The notes under the pieces: model-generated
What the model saw: only the letters and a program-made list of their open reading frames with translations
Told to the model about the DNA's origin: nothing
Database searches by the model: none
In this document: positions 1 through 6,083 of the stretch, one piece after another
Layout of the letters: every line of letters starts with the position of its first letter
How positions within the stretch are numbered: position 1 is the stretch's first letter
Assembly (NCBI GenBank): GCA_012271025.1
Contig: JAAXHF010000512.1
Coordinates: forward strand, 1 to 13,524
DNA length: 13,524 nt
DNA from: Deltaproteobacteria bacterium
GTDB taxonomy: Bacteria > Desulfobacterota_B > Binatia > Bin18
Direction: 5' to 3'
Translations under genes and position numbers: made by a program

Positions 1-606
1 GGTAAATCGGCTCTCAAAATCCTCAGAGACCGACTTTTCGGCAATCCCTATTGCGAGCACAGCTTCCTGCCAGCGCTTCACTTTTGGAAACGCTTCGAGA
101 AAGTCAAAGTCCGTATAACGTTGGATGATCGCAGCGCGATGGAGTAACGGCAGCCAGGCGATATCCACCATACCCAGGGTGTCTTCATCCAGGTATGGGC
201 CCTCCCCAAGTCGCGCTTCCATTTTTGCGAAGGCTGCGCCTAATTTTTCTCGGCCTTCCTTCAGTGCCTGTTCATCCGTACTGCGTTGCGCGCTGCACTG
301 CACCAAGTAGTGCTTTGACGCCAGATAAGACCAGGCGCGGTCTTGGGCTTTCTTTACCGGGTCGCTGGCGGAAATCGGGGCTCCCGCCGTTTCATCGAGG
401 TATTCAACAATAGCATCAGATTCGAACAGAACCTGACCATCATCTGTTATCAGAATCGGAACTTGGCCGTTCGGAGAAGCTTCGAGAAACCAGGCAGGCT
501 TATCGCTGAGGTCTATATATTCGACCTCGTATGGGACGTGCTTGGCTTCCAGCAGGGCAGTGACGCGTTGAACAAAAGGACAAATCTTAAAGCTGACAAT
601 CTTCAT
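1..606 (-). CDS. Glutathione S-transferase family protein (3' end outside window)
   Basis: 202 residues read without a stop from an ATG at 604-606 to the window edge, so the C-terminus is missing. The N-terminal thioredoxin-like half has Cys9-Pro10-Phe11 at the GSH-activating position, the loop ending in the cis-proline (Gly47-Gln-Val-Pro50) and the Glu62-Ser63 pair that binds the gamma-glutamyl group of glutathione. The helical C-terminal half follows from about residue 85. A Cys rather than Ser/Tyr at the active site suggests an omega-like, beta-like or SspA-like member acting in thiol transfer or detoxification in the cytosol. An AAGGAG Shine-Dalgarno lies 6-7 bases before the start. The gene looks less GC-rich than its neighbours and uses codons such as ATA and TTA, so it may be acquired. 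Its promoter is overlapped by a large inverted repeat, which points to repression. Family call is firm; substrate unknown. Confidence 0.9.
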   Translation of the reverse strand, partial: MKIVSFKICPFVQRVTALLEAKHVPYEVEYIDLSDKPAWFLEASPNGQVPILITDDGQVLFESDAIVEYLDETAGAPISASDPVKKAQDRAWSYLASKHYLVQCSAQRSTDEQALKEGREKLGAAFAKMEARLGEGPYLDEDTLGMVDIAWLPLLHRAAIIQRYTDFDFLEAFPKVKRWQEAVLAIGIAEKSVSEDFESRFT

Positions 607-631
607 TTTGTGCTCCTTTTCCGTCCTATAA

Positions 632-665
632 ATTCTATATTTCCAATGATATAGAAATATAGAAT
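632..665. promoter_or_regulatory. 12-bp perfect inverted repeat, probable operator over the GST promoter
   Basis: ATTCTATATTTC (632-643) and its exact reverse complement GAAATATAGAAT (654-665) flank a 10-bp gap, with arm centres 22 bp apart (about two helical turns). The heptamer TATAGAA occurs three times, at 633-639 (minus), 650-656 and 658-664 (plus). One arm fills the promoter spacer and the other covers the predicted start site, the geometry of a repressor operator. No regulator gene is visible nearby; a HxlR-, MarR- or ArsR-type protein would fit, but that is inference. Confidence 0.6.
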
Positions 666-673
666 CATGTCAA
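646..673 (-). promoter_or_regulatory. Sigma-70-type promoter of the GST gene
   Basis: Read on the minus strand, TTGACA (668-673) is followed after 16 bases by TATCAT (646-651): a perfect -35 and a 5/6 match -10. Transcription would start near 639, giving a leader of about 33 nt before the ATG at 606. The -10 lies in the gap between the two arms of the inverted repeat at 632-665. Confidence 0.65.
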
Positions 674-678
674 CCCCC

Positions 679-705
679 CTAAGGTTAGGTCAAACATCAC
701 CTTAG
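679..705 (-). terminator. Weak hairpin after the phosphotransferase gene
   Basis: CTAAGGT (679-685) pairs with ACCTTAG (699-705) around a 13-nt loop, just past the stop codon at 717. There is no T-run after it on the minus strand, so it is at most a weak or factor-assisted terminator, or a 3'-end stabilising structure. Confidence 0.25.
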
Positions 706-716
706 TGGAGGCGAGC

Positions 717-1808
717 CTAGTCAACGCCCCGCCGGACTAGAGACCAGGCGGCGACCGCCATCTGACGGCACTGCTCTTTATAGCCCAGAGCCTGGGGCGA
801 GCTGGCATTGCCGTCCAGCCCGCGCTTGTACACGCCCTGGATGATGGCGCCAATGCGGAACAGGGCAAACACGATGTAGAAGGTCCAGTGCGGGATCCGG
901 TCGCGTCCGGTCAATGCGCAGTAGCGGGCCACATAGTCCCGCTCGGACGGAATCCCATAGCTGGCGTAGTCAAGCCCGGTGATGTCGCCCCGGATATCGT
1001 CCGGCACATGGTAGGGCAGACAGTTGTAGGCCAGATCGGACAGCGGGGCGCCGAGCGTGCTCAGCTCCCAGTCGACCACGGCCAGGACCTCGGGCCGGGT
1101 CGGGTGGAACAGCAGGTTCTCCAGGCGGAAATCGCCGTGGGCGATCGTCGTCTCGTCGTCATCCGGCAGATGCTCGGGCAGCCAGGCCATGAGCCGCTCC
1201 ATGGCCGGCAGCTCATCGGTTTTGCTCGCCTCGTACTGCTTTGACCAGCGCCGGACCTGGCGCGCCATATAGCCCCCGACCCGGCCATAGTCCTCAAGCC
1301 CGACCGCCCGGAAATCCACCCGATGGATCTTGGCCAGGGTATCGATCATGGTGTCATACACCGCCCGCCGCTCGCCCGCCGCTAGGTCGGGCAGCTCATA
1401 GCCGCGAAACACCCGGCCCTCGACAAAATCCATGATATAAAAGTCCACGCCCAGCACCGACGCGTCCTGACACAGCACGTGGGGTTTGGCGACCGGCACC
1501 TCGGTCTGCCACAGGGCCGAGATGATCCGAAACTCCCGGTCAACCGCATGAGCCGAGGGCAACAGCTTGCCGGGCGGTTTCTTGCGCAGGACGTAGCGCC
1601 GGCCGGCCGCGTCGGTCAGGATGAAGGTCGGATTTGACATCCCGCCCCGCACCTGTCCGACCGCCAGCGGCGGGCTGAAGGCCTCAATATGCTCGGCCAT
1701 GTAGCGCGTCAGCGCGGCCTCGTCGAAACGATGCTGGTCAAGCACCGGCGCCGTCTCAGCCGTGAGCGAGGTGAGCGGGCTGGTCTCTACGGGTTGGGGT
1801 GTCGCCAT
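717..1808 (-). CDS. APH/ChoK-fold phosphotransferase, acyl-CoA-dehydrogenase-associated type
   Basis: 363 aa, full length for the family. A glycine-rich nucleotide loop (Gly55-Gly-Met-Ser-Asn-Pro60) and a Lys in the Leu-Arg-Lys-Lys-Pro strand (about 74-78) precede the Brenner motif His224-Gly-Asp226 with Asn231, and the metal-binding Asp246-Trp-Glu248. These are the catalytic Asp, Asn and metal Asp of aminoglycoside/choline kinase-like enzymes. This subgroup resembles the kinase part of ACAD10/ACAD11, which phosphorylates 4-hydroxyacyl-CoAs before dehydration, so a role in hydroxy-fatty-acid use is plausible. That would suit a genome with PHA genes. An AAGGAG sequence lies 9 bases before the ATG. 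It lies 70 bp downstream of the histidine phosphatase gene on the same strand, probably co-transcribed. Substrate is not shown by the sequence; antibiotic resistance is unlikely for this subgroup. Confidence 0.88.
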   Translation of the reverse strand: MATPQPVETSPLTSLTAETAPVLDQHRFDEAALTRYMAEHIEAFSPPLAVGQVRGGMSNPTFILTDAAGRRYVLRKKPPGKLLPSAHAVDREFRIISALWQTEVPVAKPHVLCQDASVLGVDFYIMDFVEGRVFRGYELPDLAAGERRAVYDTMIDTLAKIHRVDFRAVGLEDYGRVGGYMARQVRRWSKQYEASKTDELPAMERLMAWLPEHLPDDDETTIAHGDFRLENLLFHPTRPEVLAVVDWELSTLGAPLSDLAYNCLPYHVPDDIRGDITGLDYASYGIPSERDYVARYCALTGRDRIPHWTFYIVFALFRIGAIIQGVYKRGLDGNASSPQALGYKEQCRQMAVAAWSLVRRGVD

Positions 1809-1878
1809 GGCGCGTCTCTCCTTCCTGAACGCTTCCCTAGTTCAATCACCCGGCAAGCGGTGTCGTCAAGGCAAGGCT

Positions 1879-2436
1879 TCAGCCGACGCGGGTGGGTCGC
1901 TCGCGGCCGAGGCTCACCACCCGCAGGCTCCCGTCACGCTGTTCGAGCACGGTGCACGAGCAGTGGTCCGGCTCAAAACACACCATCCGGTCATCGCTCC
2001 TGGCCGCTCCCACCGCAGCATTGATGGCCACGAAATGGGTCGTGATCAGGCTCGGTGTTCGCAGTCCGCACAGAAAAGCGACCAGCTGCGCTTTCCAGTC
2101 CTGATACACGTCCGGCAGCTCACTCCAACGGCCGCGCAGGACGCGGCGAATCCAGGCTGCGCGTTCGGCCAGCTCCCGGCTGGGCGAGGGAATTTCGGCC
2201 ACCGCAGGTTCGACCCGAGCCTCACACTTCCACAGCCGCTCAAACGGAACGGCAGTATCCCGAGCGCGCTGTAGCGGGCTGGTGATGAGCGACAGGCGGC
2301 CGAGCGGTTCGAGCCGTTTTGCCAGCTCCGCAGCCTGGCGGCGGCCACGCTCGTCAAGCCCGGGGTCCGGGTCTTCACCAAACCCGGCCTGCGGCTGGCC
2401 GTGGCGGATGAGGTAGAGTTTGGGGCCAGGTGTCAT
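1879..2436 (-). CDS. Histidine phosphatase superfamily (phosphoglycerate-mutase-like) protein
   Basis: 185 aa from the ATG at 2434-2436. The Arg11-His12-Gly13 signature holds the His that becomes phosphorylated. The Thr-Ser-Pro-Leu-Gln-Arg-Ala-Arg motif (about 53-60) supplies phosphate-pocket Arg residues, and Thr-Thr-His134 supplies the second catalytic His. Length and motifs match small SixA/CobC/GpmB-like phosphatases. The open frame runs 54 codons further upstream to 2598, but that part has no family similarity. The chosen start has AAGGA seven bases ahead and places the RHG motif at the usual distance from the N-terminus. A short hairpin sits directly before the ribosome site. It is first gene of a two-gene (-) cluster with the phosphotransferase. 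Substrate unknown; many members are broad-specificity phosphatases. Confidence 0.85.
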   Translation of the reverse strand: MTPGPKLYLIRHGQPQAGFGEDPDPGLDERGRRQAAELAKRLEPLGRLSLITSPLQRARDTAVPFERLWKCEARVEPAVAEIPSPSRELAERAAWIRRVLRGRWSELPDVYQDWKAQLVAFLCGLRTPSLITTHFVAINAAVGAARSDDRMVCFEPDHCSCTVLEQRDGSLRVVSLGRERPTRVG

Positions 2437-2451
2437 GCTGTCGTCCTTGTA

Positions 2452-2468
2452 TGCCCAAAAAATGGGCA
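2452..2468 (-). promoter_or_regulatory. Leader hairpin just upstream of the histidine phosphatase start
   Basis: TGCCCA (2452-2457) and TGGGCA (2463-2468) pair perfectly around five identical bases (A on plus, U in the RNA). On the minus-strand transcript the hairpin ends a few nucleotides before the AAGGA ribosome site. It could affect translation or be a DNA operator; no T-run follows on either strand. Function is inferred from position only. Confidence 0.35.
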
Positions 2469-2559
2469 GTCGTGCTGCTCTTTGCGTAGGCGTGCAGCCC
2501 TCTCCAGCCACCTCCAGCGCCAGCCAGTATCCGGTCCGGTCCGGCTGTTTTGCCTGAAA

Positions 2560-2594
2560 ACCGGGCTGCAAGCGACTGTCAGGCTCAGCCCGGT
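2560..2594. promoter_or_regulatory. 8-bp inverted repeat between divergent genes
   Basis: ACCGGGCT (2560-2567) and AGCCCGGT (2587-2594) are exact reverse complements separated by 19 bp, so arm centres are 27 bp apart. The pair lies about 40-75 bp upstream of the predicted sigma-54 start near 2636, and also upstream of the divergent histidine phosphatase. It may bind an activator or repressor. A tandem CCGGT run (2531-2544) lies just beside it. GC-rich DNA gives such repeats by chance fairly often. Confidence 0.3.
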
Positions 2595-2609
2595 ACACAG
2601 GTTCCAGTC

Positions 2610-2625
2610 TGGCATGATATATGCG
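2610..2625 (+). promoter_or_regulatory. Candidate sigma-54 (RpoN) promoter of the ATP-grasp/alpha-E operon
   Basis: TGGCATGATATATGCG has the invariant GG (2611-2612) and GC (2623-2624) separated by exactly 10 bases. It agrees with the consensus TGGCACG-N4-TTGCW except for three positions. The predicted start near 2636 gives a leader of about 46 nt to the ATG at 2682. The core matches the site at 8878-8893 in 13 of 16 positions, including the ATAT spacer. The match is weaker than that second site. Confidence 0.45.
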
Positions 2626-2681
2626 GTTTCTCTACCGCCCAGACACCGACGTCCGGCTCGCAGGACGGGGAGAGACCGACC

Positions 2682-4166
2682 ATGACGCGCTTTGACGGCT
2701 ATGAAACCGAGGGCTTTTTCGACGAAATGCTGTTTCCTGAGGGGACGCCGCGGCCGGCCGCCGCACTCCTGCTGGAAAGGATCCAGAGCCTGCCGGATGG
2801 CGAAATCAGCCGTCGCCAGGAGGCGGCCGAACGCAGCCTGCTGCATCGAGGCATCACCTTCAATGTCTATGGCGACGGGGCCGGCATGGAAAAAATCTGG
2901 CCGTTCGATCTGCTGCCGCGCATCATCGACGCCGCAGAGTGGGACTGGATTGAACGCGGCCTCAGGCAGCGCATCCAGGCCCTGAATCTGTTCATCGACG
3001 ATATCTACCACGACCAGAAGATCCTCAAGGACGGCCTCATTCCCGCACAGATCATTCGTTCGGCGACCAGCTTCCGTCCCTCGTGCGTCGGTCTCAATCC
3101 CCCCCTTGGCGTGTGGTGCCATATCACCGGCACCGACCTCATCCGAGACCGCGACGGCCAGATCTACGTCCTGGAAGACAACCTCCGCTGCCCGTCGGGG
3201 GCGTCCTATGTGCTGCAAAACCGACAGCTCATGAAACAGACTTTCCCCCTGGTCTTTGAAGCCTCCCGGATCCGTCCGGTTGACGAGTATCCGAACCGCC
3301 TGCTGGAAATGCTGCTGTCCCTGGCCCCGGCCCACCTGAGCACGCCGACGGTCGCGGTGTTGACCCCGGGGATCTATAACGCGGCCTATTTCGAGCATTC
3401 GTTTCTGGCCCAGCAGATGGGCGTCGAGCTGGTCGAGGGCCGCGATCTGGTGGTGGCCGACGGCTTTGTCCAGATGCGGACGACCACCGGACTGGAGCGG
3501 GTTGACGTGCTGTACCGGCGGATCGACGACGATTTTCTCGATCCGACAGTCTTCCGATCCGACTCAATGCTCGGCATCCCGGGCATCATGGATGTCTACA
3601 AGGCCGGCCGTATCGCCCTGGTCAACGCCCCCGGCACGGGCATCGCCGACGACAAGGTCATCTACGCCTACGTGCCCAAGATGATCGCCTATTATCTGGG
3701 CGAGGAGATGATCATCCCCAATGTCCCGACCTATCTGTGCTGGGAAGCCTCCGACCGCCAGTACGTCCTGGAGCATCTTGAGCAGCTCGTGGTCAAAGCC
3801 GCCAATGAGTCGGGCGGCTACGGTATGCTGATCGGGCCGCACTCGACGGCCGCCGAACGCGCCGAATTTGCCGCAAAGATCGTGGCCGCGCCGCGCAATT
3901 ATATCGCCCAGCCGACGGTGTCCCTGTCCCGCGTCCCGGTCCTCGTCGATACGCACTTTGAGGGCCGCCATGTCGATCTGCGGCCGTATATTCTGTACGG
4001 CAAGGATATGTATGTCCTGCCCGGCGGCCTGACCCGGGTGGCGCTCAAAAAAGGCTCGCTGGTCGTCAACTCGTCGCAGGGCGGCGGCAGTAAAGACACC
4101 TGGGTGCTGTCCGGCCCGCCGTCGGCTCAGACCCGGGCGGCCGCCCCGGCCACACCGGACGCCTAG
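2682..4166 (+). CDS. Circularly permuted ATP-grasp type 2 protein (COG2308), stand-alone
   Basis: 494 aa, the normal size for stand-alone members of this family (CP_ATPgrasp_2, formerly DUF404/DUF407). These are predicted amidoligases that use ATP to form amide or peptide bonds. Features that look intact for catalysis are Glu165-Asp166-Asn167 before Cys-Pro-Ser-Gly, Lys372 in a Val-Val-Lys strand, the glycine loop Glu376-Ser-Gly-Gly-Tyr-Gly381, Arg434 in Asp-Leu-Arg-Pro-Tyr-Ile-Leu, and the C-terminal Gly-Gly-Leu-Thr-Arg-Val-Ala and Gln-Gly-Gly-Gly-Ser-Lys-Asp-Thr-Trp motifs. No signal peptide is seen, so it is cytosolic. The frame is open back to 2550, but a purine-rich GGGGAGAG about 9 bases before the ATG at 2682 and family N-termini favour this start. 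It is followed after 54 bp by its usual partner, the alpha-E gene. The substrate is not known. Confidence 0.93.
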   Translation: MTRFDGYETEGFFDEMLFPEGTPRPAAALLLERIQSLPDGEISRRQEAAERSLLHRGITFNVYGDGAGMEKIWPFDLLPRIIDAAEWDWIERGLRQRIQALNLFIDDIYHDQKILKDGLIPAQIIRSATSFRPSCVGLNPPLGVWCHITGTDLIRDRDGQIYVLEDNLRCPSGASYVLQNRQLMKQTFPLVFEASRIRPVDEYPNRLLEMLLSLAPAHLSTPTVAVLTPGIYNAAYFEHSFLAQQMGVELVEGRDLVVADGFVQMRTTTGLERVDVLYRRIDDDFLDPTVFRSDSMLGIPGIMDVYKAGRIALVNAPGTGIADDKVIYAYVPKMIAYYLGEEMIIPNVPTYLCWEASDRQYVLEHLEQLVVKAANESGGYGMLIGPHSTAAERAEFAAKIVAAPRNYIAQPTVSLSRVPVLVDTHFEGRHVDLRPYILYGKDMYVLPGGLTRVALKKGSLVVNSSQGGGSKDTWVLSGPPSAQTRAAAPATPDA

Positions 4167-4220
4167 AGACGGCCGGAGGCGAAGCCGCCGCCCGGACCCG
4201 CCCAGCGCAGGAAGAGTCGT

Positions 4221-5192
4221 ATGTTAAGCCGCGTTGCCGACACGATCTACTGGATGAGTCGCTATATCGAGCGGGCCGAAAATGTCGCCCGTTTCATCGA
4301 TGTCAACCTGCTCATGCTGCTCGATCTACCCTCGGGCGCCCAGGAACAGTGGGAGCCGCTGATTATCGCCTCCGGCGATCACACCCCATTCCAGGACTCC
4401 TACGGAGAGGCGACCCGCGCCAATGTGCTGCAATTTCTGACCTTCGATCAGCACAACCCCAACTCCATTGTGTCGTGTTTGCGCACCGCCCGCGAAAACG
4501 CCCGGTCCATCCGCGAGGTCATCTCGTCGGAAATGTGGGAGCAGGTCAACACGTTCTACCTGATGGTCAATGCATCGGCCGCCGACAGCCGCGTCATGAG
4601 CGCCCCGCACGACTTCTTCAGCGAAATCAAGCTGGCCAGCCATCTGTTCGAGGGGCTGACCGACAATACCATGTCGCACGGCGAGGGCTGGCACTTCTCC
4701 CGGCTCGGCACCCTGCTGGAGCGAGCCGATAAGACCTCCCGCATCCTGGATGTGAAATATTTCATGCTGCTGCCGACAGCGTCTGAGGTCGGCAGCCCGT
4801 TTGACAACATCCAGTGGGCGGCGGTGCTGCGCTCGAGCAGCGCGTTTGAGATGTATCGCAAGCGCCACCACCAGATCAGCCCCACCCTGGTGGTTGACTT
4901 CCTGCTGCTCGACCGGGATTTTCCCCGCTCGGTCCACCACTGTCTGATCGAGGCCGACGAGTCCCTGCACGCGATTTCGGGCACGCCTTTGGGCGCCTTC
5001 AGAAACCCGGCCGAGCAACACCTGGGTCAGCTCCGCTCAGCACTCGCCTACACCGAGGTCAGCCAGATCATCGAGCGGAGCGTCCACGAGTTTGTCGACG
5101 CCTTTCAGACCAAGCTCAACCTGGTCGGAGACGGCATCTTCGACACCTTTTTTGCCGACCGGCCGATCGGTGGCGCCGTGCCGCAGCCCTGA
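4221..5192 (+). CDS. Alpha-E domain protein (COG2307), stand-alone
   Basis: 323 aa, all-helical, the usual length of the alpha-E family (formerly DUF403). The family signature opens the protein: Met-Leu-Ser-Arg-Val-Ala-Asp, then Tyr-Trp-Met-Ser-Arg-Tyr-Ile-Glu-Arg-Ala-Glu-Asn (about 10-21). A second typical stretch, His-Gln-Ile-Ser-Pro followed by Val-Val-Asp-Phe-Leu-Leu-Leu-Asp, lies near 214-230. Alpha-E proteins nearly always occur beside or fused to COG2308 ATP-grasp enzymes and are thought to work with them, though their biochemistry is unproved. An AGGAAG ribosome site precedes the ATG. It is the last gene of the (+) module and its stop lies 12 bp from the stop of the convergent transglutaminase gene. 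Confidence 0.92.
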   Translation: MLSRVADTIYWMSRYIERAENVARFIDVNLLMLLDLPSGAQEQWEPLIIASGDHTPFQDSYGEATRANVLQFLTFDQHNPNSIVSCLRTARENARSIREVISSEMWEQVNTFYLMVNASAADSRVMSAPHDFFSEIKLASHLFEGLTDNTMSHGEGWHFSRLGTLLERADKTSRILDVKYFMLLPTASEVGSPFDNIQWAAVLRSSSAFEMYRKRHHQISPTLVVDFLLLDRDFPRSVHHCLIEADESLHAISGTPLGAFRNPAEQHLGQLRSALAYTEVSQIIERSVHEFVDAFQTKLNLVGDGIFDTFFADRPIGGAVPQP

Positions 5193-5222
5193 GGCACGGG
5201 CCAGCTACGCCCGTTTTGCCTC
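5191..5222. terminator. Hairpin spanning the convergent stop codons
   Basis: GAGGCA-CGGGC (5191-5201) pairs with GCCCG...TGCCTC (5209-5213 and 5217-5222) around a 7-nt loop, with a three-base bulge on one side: 11 base pairs in all. The structure includes most of the (+) stop codon (5190-5192), and the (-) stop codon (5205-5207) lies in its loop. Neither strand has a T-run after it, so it is not a standard intrinsic terminator. It could still pause polymerase or shield both mRNA 3' ends. Confidence 0.4.
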
Positions 5223-6083
5223 GACCTCCACATCCAGGCTATGCGTCCCGCCACCAAAGGCCACGCCCTTGAGGGGCGTCACATCGCTGTAATCCCGGCC
5301 CCAGGCCAGGACGATGTGCCGCTCGGTCGGCATCAGGTTGTTGGTCGGATCGAAATCCACCCAGCCCTGACCCGGACTGTAGACCGACACCCAGGCGTGG
5401 GATGCGGCGGCTCCGACCAGGGACGCCGAGTCGGTCCGGTCGGACACGGTTTCGAGGTAGCCGCTGACATAACGGGCGGCCAGACCCAGGGAGCGGAGAC
5501 AGGCAATCGCCAGCTGGGCGTAGTCCTGACACACCCCCCGGCGGTGGGACAAAACCTCGCGAACCGGGGTCGCCGTGTTGGTGGAGCTCGGATCGTAGCT
5601 CAGGTCGTGGTAGATGCGCTGCATCAGCTCGTGGGCCGCTTCGAGCACACAGCGTCCGGGCGAGAACGACGGCGCGGCATAGTCGGCAAAAGCCGGGGCG
5701 GCGACGATCAGAGGAGAGTCCAACACAAACTGACGGGCGGCCAGCAGCTCGGGATCGAGACTGCGGACCAGCTCCCGGCCAAGCTCCTCCCAGGCCGGCG
5801 AAGCCTGGAGCGGCGGCGGCGCGACTGGACTGAGCAGCACCCTGCTCGACGCCCTCACCTCCAGCACGGTATGAGCCTCCTGGATCGCAAAGTGGACCAC
5901 CCGATTACCAAAAAAGTCCTCCCGTTCCTGATACACCGCCGGGGTCGGATCAATCCGCAGCTGGCTGGTCTGGCACTGCTGACGCTCCCAGGACCGCGGC
6001 AGCAGATAGGCCTCATTCTGGCAGTGGGGGACCGGCAGACTGTAGCGATAGCGGGTCGTATGGACGATGGTATAGGGAATCAT
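5205..6083 (-). CDS. Transglutaminase-like cysteine protein of the ATP-grasp/alpha-E system
   Basis: 292 aa with two parts: an N-terminal beta domain (Transglut_N type) beginning Tyr-Thr-Ile-Val-His-Thr-Thr-Arg-Tyr-Arg-Tyr (4-14), and a transglutaminase/papain-fold core from about 145 to 255. The catalytic triad is visible: Cys185 in Arg-Gly-Val-Cys-Gln-Asp-Tyr-Ala, His229 in Ser-His-Ala-Trp-Val, and Asp in Trp-Val-Asp-Phe-Asp-Pro-Thr-Asn (Asp245 most likely). Such proteins are COG1305 members predicted to be peptidases or amide transferases acting on amidoligase products. No signal peptide is evident. Its ATG overlaps the stop of the upstream fusion gene (ATGA, 6080-6083), so translation is probably coupled; no good ribosome site of its own is seen. 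Function within the system is inferred from context. Confidence 0.92.
   Translation of the reverse strand: MIPYTIVHTTRYRYSLPVPHCQNEAYLLPRSWERQQCQTSQLRIDPTPAVYQEREDFFGNRVVHFAIQEAHTVLEVRASSRVLLSPVAPPPLQASPAWEELGRELVRSLDPELLAARQFVLDSPLIVAAPAFADYAAPSFSPGRCVLEAAHELMQRIYHDLSYDPSSTNTATPVREVLSHRRGVCQDYAQLAIACLRSLGLAARYVSGYLETVSDRTDSASLVGAAASHAWVSVYSPGQGWVDFDPTNNLMPTERHIVLAWGRDYSDVTPLKGVAFGGGTHSLDVEVEAKRA

Noticed and set aside
2437..2598. N-terminal extension of the histidine phosphatase
   Set aside because: The extra 54 residues lack similarity to the family, while the internal ATG at 2436 has a good ribosome site and the expected distance to the RHG motif.
2433..3398. Long (-) open frame of 321 codons
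   Set aside because: Antisense to the ATP-grasp gene and overlapping the histidine phosphatase leader; low-complexity translation.
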